Source: a virus
DNA length: 23,754 nt
IMG/VR virus record: IMGVR_UViG_3300014827_000022
Coordinates: 1-23,754 of that record
Reading direction: 5' to 3' (one strand)
Shown: positions 15,649 through 22,197 of the stretch, piece after piece
Numbering within the stretch: the stretch's first letter is position 1
Layout: each line of letters opens with the position of its first letter
Notes under the pieces: generated by a model
What the model was told of the DNA's origin: nothing
Seen by the model: the letters and a program-made list of their open reading frames with translations, nothing else
Databases searched by the model: none
Translations under genes and position numbers: made by a program

Positions 15649-16974
15649 TCACTTAAACGTCAAGAAAGACTTAGGCACGCTACCTCCTGTCATGCTCTTG
15701 ACCATTTCGCTATGTTTCTTCTCGAACTCGTCAGGTTTCTTCTTTGTTCTCTCCTTGAATCTCATGCACTCATCGTTGAGAGCGTACCTTGTCATGTCAA
15801 TGGCATGGTTGTTGCGATCCGGATACCCTGCCTTGAAGTTACCATTCGCATCCTTATCTAGCTCATACGTTAAGAACTCTCTCGCTGTCTCAGGGCAACG
15901 TTTATCGTCAATGATGATCTGTTCTAAGTCCTGCAGAAACTTGATGCCAAACTCGATGGAGTCAGGCCCCTTCTTTACTGGTCTTATCCTTAGTCCGTAC
16001 TGCCTTAACTCGTTGATGCTTTTAGGCTCTGCCGAGTCTGCTGTGACCATATCATTGGTCTTGTTCTCTACCTTAACTAGCTCATAGGCTGAGTGGTTAC
16101 TTAAGCCTACCTTATAGATCTCAAAGAAGATGTAGAGCGTCTTATGTTTCATGTCGTAGTGCATTGTACCATAACTGAATGGATCGACGGCATAGCCAAA
16201 GTCCATACCGCGTCTGGTTACCTCAAAGCCTTTGATCTCTTCATCTGAGATAACCCTGCACAGCACGTTGTCAAACACTTCACCGCCTGTGCCAACTACC
16301 TCTCCCAGGTATTCATGCTCGTATGCTATCGGCTTAACTAGCTTAAGGTGCTCTGCCTCTGTTATAAACTGCTGTCCTAACCACTGAGTAGGTACTGTAA
16401 GGTAGTTGCTATGATGTATGAGTCTATCATCCCTCGTTAGCTGTACCTCAGCGTTGACCCAGTTGTTTGCACTCTTAGGAGGGTTATATGAGTAGAACAC
16501 GCAGAAGCCATTACCACCGCGCATGAGAGATTGATTGATCATTCTTATTTCTTCCATGCCTGCGAACTCGTCTAACTCTTCATACCATATATATTTACAG
16601 TAACCACTTTTAAAGGTGATTGACTTGATCTTCTTGGGTTTGTCTGCGCCACGGAATAGGATCTTCTGCCCTGTTGGAAGGTATGTCATAACGAGCTGTG
16701 CCTCTGGTATGTTCCAGTACGCTTCTACGCCTAGTATGTTGATTGCCCAGGCTAGTTGTTCAAACACTGAATCGTGTAGCGTATCCTTTACCTTACGCAG
16801 ACACACGGCGTTAGCGTTCTTATCCTTCATTATACCAAGTATGATCTCTACGGCTGTAAAGGAAGATTTAGTACTGCCTCGACCGCCGTTCAGCCAGTAG
16901 TGAACATGTTCTTTGCGCTTGATGTCTGAATGTACAGCAGAGAACGAAGGGGCTATTGCCGTTGATAGTCTCAT
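15649..16974 (-). CDS. terL: Terminase large subunit (PBSX/XtmB-like)
   Basis: This 441-aa ATP-driven packaging motor and nuclease has a Walker A motif GGRGSTKSS (residues 30-38) and a Walker B with catalytic acid in YIWYEELDEF (128-137). A coupling-type motif FYSYNPPKSANNW lies near 160-172. The RNase H-like nuclease domain shows Asp258 (GMDFGYAVDP), Asp313 (TADSAEP) and Asp393 (NNHAIDMTRY). The length is normal. The ATG overlaps the TerS stop (ATGA). The motif pattern is that of the PBSX-type family. Whether cutting is pac or cos cannot be read from this alone. Confidence 0.92.
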   Translation of the reverse strand: MRLSTAIAPSFSAVHSDIKRKEHVHYWLNGGRGSTKSSFTAVEIILGIMKDKNANAVCLRKVKDTLHDSVFEQLAWAINILGVEAYWNIPEAQLVMTYLPTGQKILFRGADKPKKIKSITFKSGYCKYIWYEELDEFAGMEEIRMINQSLMRGGNGFCVFYSYNPPKSANNWVNAEVQLTRDDRLIHHSNYLTVPTQWLGQQFITEAEHLKLVKPIAYEHEYLGEVVGTGGEVFDNVLCRVISDEEIKGFEVTRRGMDFGYAVDPFSYGTMHYDMKHKTLYIFFEIYKVGLSNHSAYELVKVENKTNDMVTADSAEPKSINELRQYGLRIRPVKKGPDSIEFGIKFLQDLEQIIIDDKRCPETAREFLTYELDKDANGNFKAGYPDRNNHAIDMTRYALNDECMRFKERTKKKPDEFEKKHSEMVKSMTGGSVPKSFLTFK

Positions 16975-17402
16975 TCTATATCATCAACTATCTGTACTCC
17001 GACTGTTCCAGATAGATTAATATTCTCAGTTAGAAGGCCATATCGTTTAGCGAGTAACTCTGCTGCTTTGTTTCTGTCTCTTGGTGCAACTTGTTTACGT
17101 GCTGTCTTTGCCCTGCTCATGCCTTCTCCCATGCCCTCTACTACCACGCACTCTTCATCTATATCGCCGCGCAGTACTGATGTAAGATAGCGAAGTACTT
17201 CATCCTGCTTGGCTATGGTATCGTCCTGCTTGGATTGTATCAATTCGTCTATAGCCTTTTTGATTGCAGGTTTCCTAAGGTTTTCATCACCTATGCTATG
17301 TGCTGTCCTAGGGGAGTATCCGGCACGAATGGCACTCGCCGTTGCATTGCAATCTATTAAGTATTCATTTATAAATGCCTGTTGCTTTGGCGTTAATGCC
17401 AT
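16971..17402 (-). CDS. terS: Terminase small subunit
   Basis: The 143-aa protein opens with LTPKQQAFINEYLIDCNATASAIRAGYSPRTAHSIGDENL, the helix-turn-helix signature of PBSX/XtmA-type TerS proteins that bind the packaging site. A helical region containing KKAIDELIQSKQDDTIAKQDEVLRYLTSVLRG follows, and the C-terminus (GTVGVQIVDDIE) usually contacts TerL. The SD GGGAGGTGA is excellent and the stop overlaps TerL. Confidence 0.9.
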   Translation of the reverse strand: MALTPKQQAFINEYLIDCNATASAIRAGYSPRTAHSIGDENLRKPAIKKAIDELIQSKQDDTIAKQDEVLRYLTSVLRGDIDEECVVVEGMGEGMSRAKTARKQVAPRDRNKAAELLAKRYGLLTENINLSGTVGVQIVDDIE

Positions 17403-17416
17403 TGTGCGTCACCTCC

Positions 17417-17611
17417 CTATTGTATCTTTGGTTTAACTACTCTCTGTTTGTGATACTTGTCAAACACATACTGTATGAACTCTTTTTTTAGATCAAACAT
17501 TTGCAATATAAGATCAAAAGCTTTTTCCCATATCTTCAAGAATATTATGATTCCAGATCCTATGCCCATGCCTAATACTAGATAAAAGCAAAACACTTGC
17601 CATATGTTCAT
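17417..17611 (-). CDS. Small membrane protein before TerS (64 aa)
   Basis: I use ATG 17609-17611, which overlaps the upstream stop (ATGA) and is ~10 nt after GGGGGTG. The in-frame GTG three codons earlier lies within that SD. The N-terminus is a long hydrophobic segment (WQVFCFYLVLGMGIGSGIIIF), followed by an amphipathic helix and a basic tail (YHKQRVVKPKIQ). The function is unknown. Confidence 0.55.
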   Translation of the reverse strand: MNIWQVFCFYLVLGMGIGSGIIIFLKIWEKAFDLILQMFDLKKEFIQYVFDKYHKQRVVKPKIQ

Positions 17612-17826
17612 CCGATCCACACCCCCGTATTACTACTCATCATCCTACCGAACGCCGTAAACGCTGCGCTTTCCTCGTACTCAGCCGTTAGCCATTCACC
17701 AACCCATGATTCTTCCCTGCACTTCTCACTCTCTCTGTTCCACCGTTTGCATGTTACACAGGTTACTCTCGCATCGTCGTATTTCTCTATAAACTCTTTA
17801 CATGAATGGCTACTAATAGCGGTCAT
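17608..17826 (-). CDS. Small Cys-containing protein (72 aa)
   Basis: GAGGTG with 8-nt spacing precedes the ATG, and the SD lies in the end of the upstream gene. Four cysteines (9, 23, 26, 36), including a CVTC knuckle followed by KRWNRESEKC, suggest metal binding. The C-terminal half (GEWLTAEYEESAAFTAFGRMM) looks helical. The function is unknown, but it is one of several small knuckle proteins in this phage. Confidence 0.55.
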   Translation of the reverse strand: MTAISSHSCKEFIEKYDDARVTCVTCKRWNRESEKCREESWVGEWLTAEYEESAAFTAFGRMMSSNTGVWIG

Positions 17827-17831
17827 TATCG

Positions 17832-18167
17832 TTACACCTCACTATTATATTTAATAACTGTCTGTAATGCGCTAATCTGTATCTGTATTGCCTTTAACAT
17901 TTCTCTACCACTCTGATACTTAAACTCTGCTACATCTCTAAGATATTTTAGATCCGATTGGTTTCCTCTGGCTATATCGTTAATGAGTGTTACGCTTTGG
18001 CCCTCTAGCTTCAGCTTTACTATTTCCTTAGCTAATGCACTCCGGTAGTTCTTCTCTGCCTCTGCGTTATCCTTAGCTAGTGAGAACAGTACATCTATTC
18101 CCTTGGCTAACTTCTTACTCGCTGTGTAGATTTCGGTAGCTATGCTTTGGATCTCTATTGCACTCAC
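17832..18167 (-). CDS. Helical phage protein at the head of the packaging operon
   Basis: The conserved part begins near EIQSIATEIYTASKKLA and contains GQSVTLINDIARGNQSDLKYLRDVAEFKYQSGREMLKAIQIQISALQTVIKYNSEV, a small all-helical family common just upstream of terminase genes and of unknown role. The start is uncertain. The ATG at 18221 lies upstream of an intrinsic terminator and lacks a clear SD. GTG 18165-18167 is the nearest standard start, used here. However, a near-perfect SD (GAGGTGA, 18164-18170) is placed 5 nt before an ATA codon (18156-18158), which best fits family length. The stop is followed by the next ATG after 5 nt. Confidence 0.65.
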   Translation of the reverse strand: MSAIEIQSIATEIYTASKKLAKGIDVLFSLAKDNAEAEKNYRSALAKEIVKLKLEGQSVTLINDIARGNQSDLKYLRDVAEFKYQSGREMLKAIQIQISALQTVIKYNSEV

Positions 18168-18176
18168 CTCATTTTG

Positions 18177-18212
18177 AAAATAAGAAAAGGCGCATCCATT
18201 TAGACGCGTCTT
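18177..18212 (-). terminator. Intrinsic terminator in the leader of the packaging operon
   Basis: The minus strand gives a 10-bp stem (AAGACGCGTC with GATGCGCCTT, one A-C mismatch and one G-U), loop TAAATG, and tail TTCTTATTTT. It lies about 50 nt after the predicted start of the promoter at 18270-18299, so it would stop that transcript before any gene unless overridden. Confidence 0.65.
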
Positions 18213-18256
18213 TGTTGTCATTTACGGCCTGACAAGGCTTTTTATATTAGGGTATG

Positions 18257-18268
18257 ACCTTATAAGGT
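18257..18268. promoter_or_regulatory. 12-bp palindrome over the predicted transcription start
   Basis: ACCTTATAAGGT is a perfect palindrome beginning 1 bp after the -10 box and centred on the expected start site (about 18263). This is a classic place for a repressor operator. A half-site (ACCTTATA) recurs in the candidate promoter near 15600. Confidence 0.5.
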
Positions 18269-18269
18269 A

Positions 18270-18299
18270 AGTATATCATGAGTAACTACTATTTGTCAA
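18270..18299 (-). promoter_or_regulatory. Near-consensus sigma-A promoter for the packaging/late operon
   Basis: On the minus strand, TTGACA (18294-18299, full consensus) and TATACT (18270-18275) are separated by 18 nt. It is the best promoter match I found in the window and points into the packaging and head genes. It lies in the only sizeable gap (18222-18339) before them. Confidence 0.75.
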
Positions 18300-18313
18300 T
18301 ATCTTCAATATAT

Positions 18314-18334
18314 TAATGTGATACTAATGTGATA
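18314..18334. repeat. Two perfect 10-bp direct repeats upstream of the promoter
   Basis: TAATGTGATA occurs at 18314-18323 and 18325-18334, an 11-bp period, so both copies lie on one DNA face. They end about 15 bp upstream of the -35 box, a typical activator-binding position. The protein that would bind is unknown. Confidence 0.55.
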
Positions 18335-18339
18335 TCATT

Positions 18340-18720
18340 TTACGTTTCTTCCCACACATACACTGTCTTTTTATTTCCCTTTCCTTTCTTAGCTGTCTTA
18401 CTCTTTGATCCGCCACCAGGGACCGTTATCTGAGTGAGTGGAAATGCTTCTTTATGATGCAATCCCTGAACTGGATTCTTATAATAATAACTCATTCGTT
18501 CATCATACGACATTTCGTCTAAGTTAGTATACCAAGGTCCACGCATTTCCTTTTTTGCTATTACGCTTACTATCTCTGGATGATATGCCCCTTTTATGCA
18601 AGCAACATGGTTTAAGCAATCTTCGCAGTTGCCCCACCCATGAGGGCAAATGAGTTTTATCGCGTCTTGCCTAGCCTCTTTTATTATCTCTCTCTCTATT
18701 CTCTCCGCTATCTCCTTCAT
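18340..18720 (-). CDS. Cys-rich protein with basic tail (126 aa)
   Basis: The ATG overlaps the previous stop (ATGA) and has a GGAGG SD. An N-terminal charged helix (1-22) is followed by a cysteine cluster (CPHGWGNCEDCLNHVAC, residues 25-41), probably a metal knuckle. A middle region rich in Tyr/Met/Asp (YDERMSYYYKNP) and a Lys/Gly-rich tail (about 103-120, SKSKTAKKGKGNKKT) suggest nucleic-acid contact. It is the last gene before the late promoter. No function is assigned. Confidence 0.6.
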   Translation of the reverse strand: MKEIAERIEREIIKEARQDAIKLICPHGWGNCEDCLNHVACIKGAYHPEIVSVIAKKEMRGPWYTNLDEMSYDERMSYYYKNPVQGLHHKEAFPLTQITVPGGGSKSKTAKKGKGNKKTVYVWEET

Positions 18721-18809
18721 TCTTTAGGCCTCCTCTCTTGATCCACATCCTTCATTGGTATATATCTCAGCCATAACGCTTCTATCATGGCCTTCTGAAA
18801 CTCATTCAA
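18717..18809 (-). CDS. Micro-protein, 30 aa, TTG start
   Basis: A TTG start overlaps the upstream stop and the stop overlaps the next start. The peptide MNEFQKAMIEALWLRYIPMK then DVDQERRPKE is a short amphipathic helix with a charged tail. Its last codons hold the GGAGG SD of the 126-aa gene, so it may act mainly in translational coupling. Evidence for the protein itself is modest. Confidence 0.35.
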   Translation of the reverse strand: MNEFQKAMIEALWLRYIPMKDVDQERRPKE

Positions 18810-18907
18810 TCTGATGCCCTACCTATCGCAAATATACAAAACAATGAGAACCCCATAACCGTCCCGATCACTAAGCCAATCATCAACGATGCCAAGTCTA
18901 ACAACAT
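18806..18907 (-). CDS. Membrane micro-protein (33 aa, DUF3789-like)
   Basis: The peptide opens MLLDLASLMIGLVIGTVMGF, continues SLFCIFAIGRASD and is one membrane helix with a Gly-rich face and a short tail. It resembles the very short DUF3789 proteins often found in Bacillota phages. The likely SD is AAAGGA or TAGG before the ATG. The gene is 15 nt after the previous stop and overlaps the next start. Confidence 0.45.
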   Translation of the reverse strand: MLLDLASLMIGLVIGTVMGFSLFCIFAIGRASD

Positions 18908-18922
18908 CCTAATCAATCCTTT

Positions 18923-19060
18923 CTATCCGTTAGTTAATCTAAACCATATATCTGCTAACCAAACCAATCTCATTTCACAGTTATCAAGTGAGGGGCACGA
19001 CTTGCAGTTGCATGACGTTTTTTTAATAAACTCAGCTAGGGTTATGCTACACTTCTTCAT
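18923..19060 (-). CDS. Cys-rich micro-protein (45 aa)
   Basis: The ATG overlaps the MazG-like stop (ATGA) and GAGGAAGAG provides the SD. Cysteines at 4, 17, 19, 22 and 28 include CNCKSCPSLDNC, the recurring C-x2-C-x5-C knuckle of this region. The C-terminal part (MRLVWLADIWFRL) is a hydrophobic amphipathic helix. The function is unknown. Confidence 0.55.
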   Translation of the reverse strand: MKKCSITLAEFIKKTSCNCKSCPSLDNCEMRLVWLADIWFRLTNG

Positions 19061-19422
19061 TTCTCTTCCTCCCTATTTCTCATTAATGACTCCATGGCTC
19101 CCACGGCTACCGCTGCAACATGGGTTAATTCCTTAAGTAGATTCTCGTAGCCTCCCTCATGCTTCTTTGTTGCGTTGTTGAGGTATGTCTCGTTAACCGC
19201 CTGGCAATACTCACCGAACTCTTCCCCTAGTATCCCTACCCATGCTTGTTGTGCGTGGTTCTGTTCCCCCCACTTTATGTCCTGTCTGTTGCGTTCTTTA
19301 TCTATTAAGGATAGTACTTTATCCCTTGTTGGTATTGGTTTCCACCATTTATACGCGCTACATGCTCCTATTAAACAAAATCCCTGTGCATTATGCATAC
19401 AAGTTTTACATTCTCTTTTCAT
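19057..19422 (-). CDS. MazG-like nucleotide pyrophosphohydrolase family protein
   Basis: Residues 32-115 show an all-alpha NTP-PPase pattern: ERNRQDIKWGEQ, then GILGEEFGEYCQAVNE (the metal-binding EExxE-like helix), then ENLLKELTHVAAVAVGAMESL. The second helix has E-x3-H where many relatives have E-x2-D, so activity is not certain. The N-terminus carries a knuckle (CKTCMHNAQGFCLIGAC, residues 5-21). Phage MazG-like enzymes hydrolyse nucleotides or alarmones to tune host metabolism. The SD is GGGAGG. It is coupled to Cys-rich micro-genes on both sides. Confidence 0.7.
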   Translation of the reverse strand: MKRECKTCMHNAQGFCLIGACSAYKWWKPIPTRDKVLSLIDKERNRQDIKWGEQNHAQQAWVGILGEEFGEYCQAVNETYLNNATKKHEGGYENLLKELTHVAAVAVGAMESLMRNREEEK

Positions 19423-19424
19423 TT

Positions 19425-19538
19425 CTAATCCCTCCCCTTACAAATTTGTTTTCCGTCCTTGCTCTGAGAACATGATGCGCATGGTAACTGGTCTATGTGG
19501 CAGTACTTGAAAGTACAGTCTGAGCATTTTAATATCAT
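19425..19538 (-). CDS. Cys-rich micro-protein (37 aa)
   Basis: The ATG overlaps the upstream stop (ATGA), with an ideal AAGGAGGT SD encoded in the last codons of the 45-aa gene. Six cysteines (CSDC, C13, CASC, C33) in 37 residues (MILKCSDCTFKYCHIDQLPC...) predict a compact metal-binding knuckle. The function is unknown. Confidence 0.55.
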   Translation of the reverse strand: MILKCSDCTFKYCHIDQLPCASCSQSKDGKQICKGRD

Positions 19539-19672
19539 TTCGCTACCTCCTTTTCCAGCCTATCCAATGCTTTCATTACCACCAACACTATTTCGTCCAT
19601 TTCTGCTTTTGTTAGATGTTCATCTACTTCCCGCATTAGCTCTCGAAATTTTATCACCATTCTTGTTGTCAT
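19535..19672 (-). CDS. Small helical protein (45 aa)
   Basis: The start ATG overlaps the HNH gene stop (ATGA), after a GGAGGT SD inside the HNH C-terminus. A longer open frame upstream overlaps the HNH gene in another frame and is rejected. The product (MTTRMVIKFRELMREVDEHL...) is a charged helical hairpin. Both this gene and the HNH gene end in EVAK-stop. Confidence 0.55.
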   Translation of the reverse strand: MTTRMVIKFRELMREVDEHLTKAEMDEIVLVVMKALDRLEKEVAK

Positions 19673-20208
19673 TTTGCTACCTCCTGTTGAGTTGTTGTTA
19701 TGTTGTATTCTTCTCTGATCTTCGCCCAGTACAAGGGATACAGGTCCTCCATGAACCCCTCCCAGTACCTTCGCCATGCTATTGATTGATGTGGGCTTTG
19801 CTTCCCTAGGCTGTGATGTTCCAAGCACAGGCAAAGTATGTTCTCCTTGTCGTTCTTCCCTCCGTGGCTTTTGAACAGTACATGATGATGATTTATATTC
19901 CTTGACCAGCATCCTGGAAACTGACACGTTCTTTCATCTCGATTGTCTACCTCTTTATAGGCTTCTATTTGTGTTGTCTGCTCTTTGCCTTTTCTATATT
20001 TCTGCTGTCTGCCTGTTGTCTTGGGAAGCGTAAGCGAATCCCACATATTCACTTCCCTTCGTTCCTTCTTCGCCTTGCTTTTTCTGTTTATATGAGCTAT
20101 TTTGGATCGTTTTAACTCCGTTCTTTTTAATGCGATAGGACACACCCCTTTTCGCTTATTATTAAATGCTATGTTGTTTTTATTGTTGCTGTTTAATGTA
20201 AAGATCAT
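19669..20208 (-). CDS. HNH endonuclease
   Basis: The 179-aa protein has a basic N-terminal half (ALKRTELKRSKIAHINRKSKAKKERR, about 26-51). An HNH module lies at residues 95-132: CQFPGC, then HHHV (His107-109), Gly-rich loop KSHGGKNDKEN, then CLCLEHH. The Cys pairs bind structural zinc, and the His/Asn residues form the beta-beta-alpha metal site. The ATG overlaps the RuvC gene by 29 nt, and a GTG at residue 22 is a possible alternative start. Located before the packaging genes, it may nick DNA during packaging or recombination, or be a selfish element. Confidence 0.8.
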   Translation of the reverse strand: MIFTLNSNNKNNIAFNNKRKGVCPIALKRTELKRSKIAHINRKSKAKKERREVNMWDSLTLPKTTGRQQKYRKGKEQTTQIEAYKEVDNRDERTCQFPGCWSRNINHHHVLFKSHGGKNDKENILCLCLEHHSLGKQSPHQSIAWRRYWEGFMEDLYPLYWAKIREEYNITTTQQEVAK

Positions 20209-20659
20209 GGTACGTTACACCTACGGCCACCGCTGCCCACACGTCTTTGCTCACTCCGTAAAACCAACCTTGGTTCTTCTTTGTTCCCACTGCCCCGAAT
20301 CTATCTATCAATGCCTGCCTTATGTTTGAGTCCTTGGCTTTCATGCTGTGGCAGAGGTTCGACTTCTCTTCTTTTCTGTAAATTAATTTTATATTTTCAG
20401 TGAATGTAATGGCTTCTCTAAATCTCCCAATCCAGTACACTGTTTCAAATACTTCCTTGCCTACTGCCATCCCATAACTAGCAACCATTTCTATGGCGCA
20501 GTCTGTGACTCTCCCCTCATTGGAATCTGGGGGATTGGTTGCGTAAATCATTTTTAATATCATCTCATTGTCGTATTTACCGAATATAACTGGTTTGAGG
20601 TCTTTATCTAGGATTACATAAGCACTTTCAGTCGTTCCGGGATCTATTGCTAAGATCAT
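20180..20659 (-). CDS. RuvC-fold nuclease, putative Holliday-junction resolvase
   Basis: The 159-aa protein has the RuvC/RNase H arrangement: Asp6 in MILAIDPGTT, Glu57 in CAIEMVAS, and Asp139 in SKDVWAAVAVGV with Asp152 in the following helix. A KDSNIRQALIDRFG segment (about 109-122) matches phage RuvC-like proteins. It probably resolves branched replication or recombination intermediates before packaging. The SD is AGGGAG. The size is that of a minimal resolvase. Confidence 0.75.
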   Translation of the reverse strand: MILAIDPGTTESAYVILDKDLKPVIFGKYDNEMILKMIYATNPPDSNEGRVTDCAIEMVASYGMAVGKEVFETVYWIGRFREAITFTENIKLIYRKEEKSNLCHSMKAKDSNIRQALIDRFGAVGTKKNQGWFYGVSKDVWAAVAVGVTYHDLYIKQQQ

Positions 20660-20709
20660 GCTCTAACTCCCTTTCTCCCTATCTTGGTACAATCACATAC
20701 CCATATCTT

Positions 20710-21267
20710 TTAAACGCTTGGCATTTCATAAAATTCTTCGATATAACCTGGCATAAATTTAGCTCTGGCATCGCGTGCAACTCTCCCTGCTTCATAAGGA
20801 TCACCGAATGCACCAAGGTACGTATATTCTCCATTAACCCTGATTGATGCCGTCCACCTATTACCACACTTGGCAACTCCCTTGTATCCGGATGAATTAG
20901 CTGTGCTTACTCGCGTGTTTTGTGCGTTCACAAACTTGTCAACATTTCTCATATTGGCTCTCGTATTGTCCAACGTATTATGATTAATGTGGTCCACCAC
21001 TAACCCATCCGGACAATCCATTAACCACCTATGCAGACTCACTGTCTTATGACCCGACCAGCTTTCAATAACATAAAATGATCCAGTTGGAACAAGACGG
21101 CCTAATCTTCTTTTCTTATTAACTGCAGCGCACCACCTACCACCAAATTCTTGCACCTTATTGAGGTCCGTTTTATCTATAATTGCCTTAACTATTGATT
21201 CGTCCTTAAGTTCTAAAAATATTTCCACGATGTTTCCTTTGATCTCATACTTATTTTTAATAGCCAT
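20710..21267 (-). CDS. HNH homing-type endonuclease with AP2 DNA-binding domain
   Basis: The 185-aa protein has an N-terminal region (1-75), then an HNH core with LHRWLM (His79), GLVVDHINHNTLDNTRANMRNV (Asp92, His93, Asn101/105), and an AP2-type domain at about 127-172 (SGYKGVAKCGNRWTASIRV, then YLGAFGDPYEAGRVARD). Such freestanding HNH-AP2 proteins are mobile nucleases that insert next to conserved phage genes. The start overlaps the preceding 84-aa gene by 11 nt. It separates that gene from the RuvC gene, which suggests insertion into a pre-existing operon. Confidence 0.88.
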   Translation of the reverse strand: MAIKNKYEIKGNIVEIFLELKDESIVKAIIDKTDLNKVQEFGGRWCAAVNKKRRLGRLVPTGSFYVIESWSGHKTVSLHRWLMDCPDGLVVDHINHNTLDNTRANMRNVDKFVNAQNTRVSTANSSGYKGVAKCGNRWTASIRVNGEYTYLGAFGDPYEAGRVARDARAKFMPGYIEEFYEMPSV

Positions 21268-21511
21268 CTAACGACTCCCTACACTTGTTGACATACAATC
21301 TATAATCATTTGTTTTATCGTGCCTTAGATCATCACCTGAGAGCTTGTACGGGTTATGCGTGGTCCCTACCCTAACCCTTTCTTTCCACGCTCTGTCCTG
21401 TGCATGGGCTATAAATCCATTAATGGCTTCTTCCGCTTCCTCTATGTCGGTTGATCCCTCTAGCAAACTGTGTAAGAATCCTCGTACTGGATAAGTTGGC
21501 TTATTGTTCAT
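21257..21511 (-). CDS. Hypothetical acidic protein (84 aa)
   Basis: I use ATG 21509-21511 (MNNKPTYPVRGFLHSL), because AAGGAGAAG lies about 7 nt upstream. The in-frame TTG six codons earlier is upstream of that SD. The product is helical and charged (DIEEAEEAINGFIAHAQDRAWKERV) with a polar C-terminus. It has no recognised domain. It overlaps the upstream gene by 11 nt. Confidence 0.55.
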   Translation of the reverse strand: MNNKPTYPVRGFLHSLLEGSTDIEEAEEAINGFIAHAQDRAWKERVRVGTTHNPYKLSGDDLRHDKTNDYRLYVNKCRESLDGY

Positions 21512-21653
21512 AAGATCTTCTCCTTCCAACTTGAGTTGTTCTAACTCCCTTTATATTTGGGGTTGCGTTAACCTTTCTCTCTCCACAGATTAGGCAACAT
21601 GTTGAGCTACCTAAAACGTCCCATTCGTGCTTATGTTTCATGCTCTTTTTCAC
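21501..21653 (-). CDS. Small Cys/His protein (50 aa, GTG start)
   Basis: GTG overlaps the previous stop (GTGA), with GAGGGG 4 nt upstream. An ATG four codons in is an alternative start. The peptide has KHKHEW followed by CCLICGE, a possible His/Cys knuckle, and a basic C-terminus (VGRRRSYEQ). Its end overlaps the SD and start of the 84-aa gene. The function is unknown. Confidence 0.5.
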   Translation of the reverse strand: MKKSMKHKHEWDVLGSSTCCLICGERKVNATPNIKGVRTTQVGRRRSYEQ

Positions 21654-22069
21654 GCTACCCCTCGATGAATTGCAGTTGGCATCATGTTTTTACAGATTTG
21701 GTTCCAAGTTGCTCCCCTATCTTCTCTTACAAATTCAAGGCCATCATAGCTAGTTACGTCTGAGTAAAACAGTTCTGCATCCACTATCTTGTATACCTTG
21801 ACTATATTTACGGTTACGTCATGCAGTAGTTTCTTGATTCCTTTGTCTATCTCAGCAATGGTTAAGGCATAAGCGAAGTTCTTGATCTCTTGAGCTGTTC
21901 GAGTAGGTACTTTGTGATCTATTAACATTCTTTGGTGGCGGTATAAGGCTCCTTCGCTTATTCCCATTATCTTAGCCATCTGCACCCATGTGCCACCGCT
22001 TTTTGATCTTCCGATTAAGAATTGCTCAGTTGTTGGGTAGAGTTTCATAAGGTTTTCGCATACTGTCAT
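21650..22069 (-). CDS. Putative HTH DNA-binding protein (139 aa)
   Basis: Residues 24-50 (SGGTWVQMAKIMGISEGALYRHQRML) form a helix-turn-helix of the resolvase/terminase-small type. The rest is helical then beta-rich (VNIVKVYKIVDAELFYSD). It starts at an ATGA overlap with the upstream Cys-rich gene. It could be a regulator or a nucleic-acid adaptor, and no specific family is evident. Confidence 0.55.
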   Translation of the reverse strand: MTVCENLMKLYPTTEQFLIGRSKSGGTWVQMAKIMGISEGALYRHQRMLIDHKVPTRTAQEIKNFAYALTIAEIDKGIKKLLHDVTVNIVKVYKIVDAELFYSDVTSYDGLEFVREDRGATWNQICKNMMPTAIHRGVA

Positions 22070-22185
22070 TTCTTTATCTCCCTTTCCTCTGCCATTTTGT
22101 TCTTTACCGTATTACATGGAACCGCGCACAAGGCTTTGCGTTGACATGGTGAACAATACTTATTCATAATCTCTATAGCTGTCAT
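22066..22185 (-). CDS. Cys-rich micro-protein (39 aa)
   Basis: A near-perfect SD (AAGGAGG) precedes ATG 22185. The peptide (MTAIEIMNKYCSPCQRKALC...) has CSPC-x5-C-x3-C, matching the knuckles in neighbouring genes, and a Lys/Glu tail. The stop overlaps the HTH gene start. The function is unknown; metal binding is likely. Confidence 0.55.
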   Translation of the reverse strand: MTAIEIMNKYCSPCQRKALCAVPCNTVKNKMAEEREIKK

Positions 22186-22197
22186 TTTTTTCCTCCT

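Noticed and set aside
19673-19927. N-terminal extension of the 45-aa gene to a 130-codon ORF
   Set aside because: The extension is an out-of-frame shadow of the HNH gene, and the SD and ATGA overlap fix the start at 19672.
20679-20876. 65-codon minus-strand ORF within the HNH-AP2 gene
   Set aside because: It is a frame-shifted shadow of the AP2 domain and has no SD.
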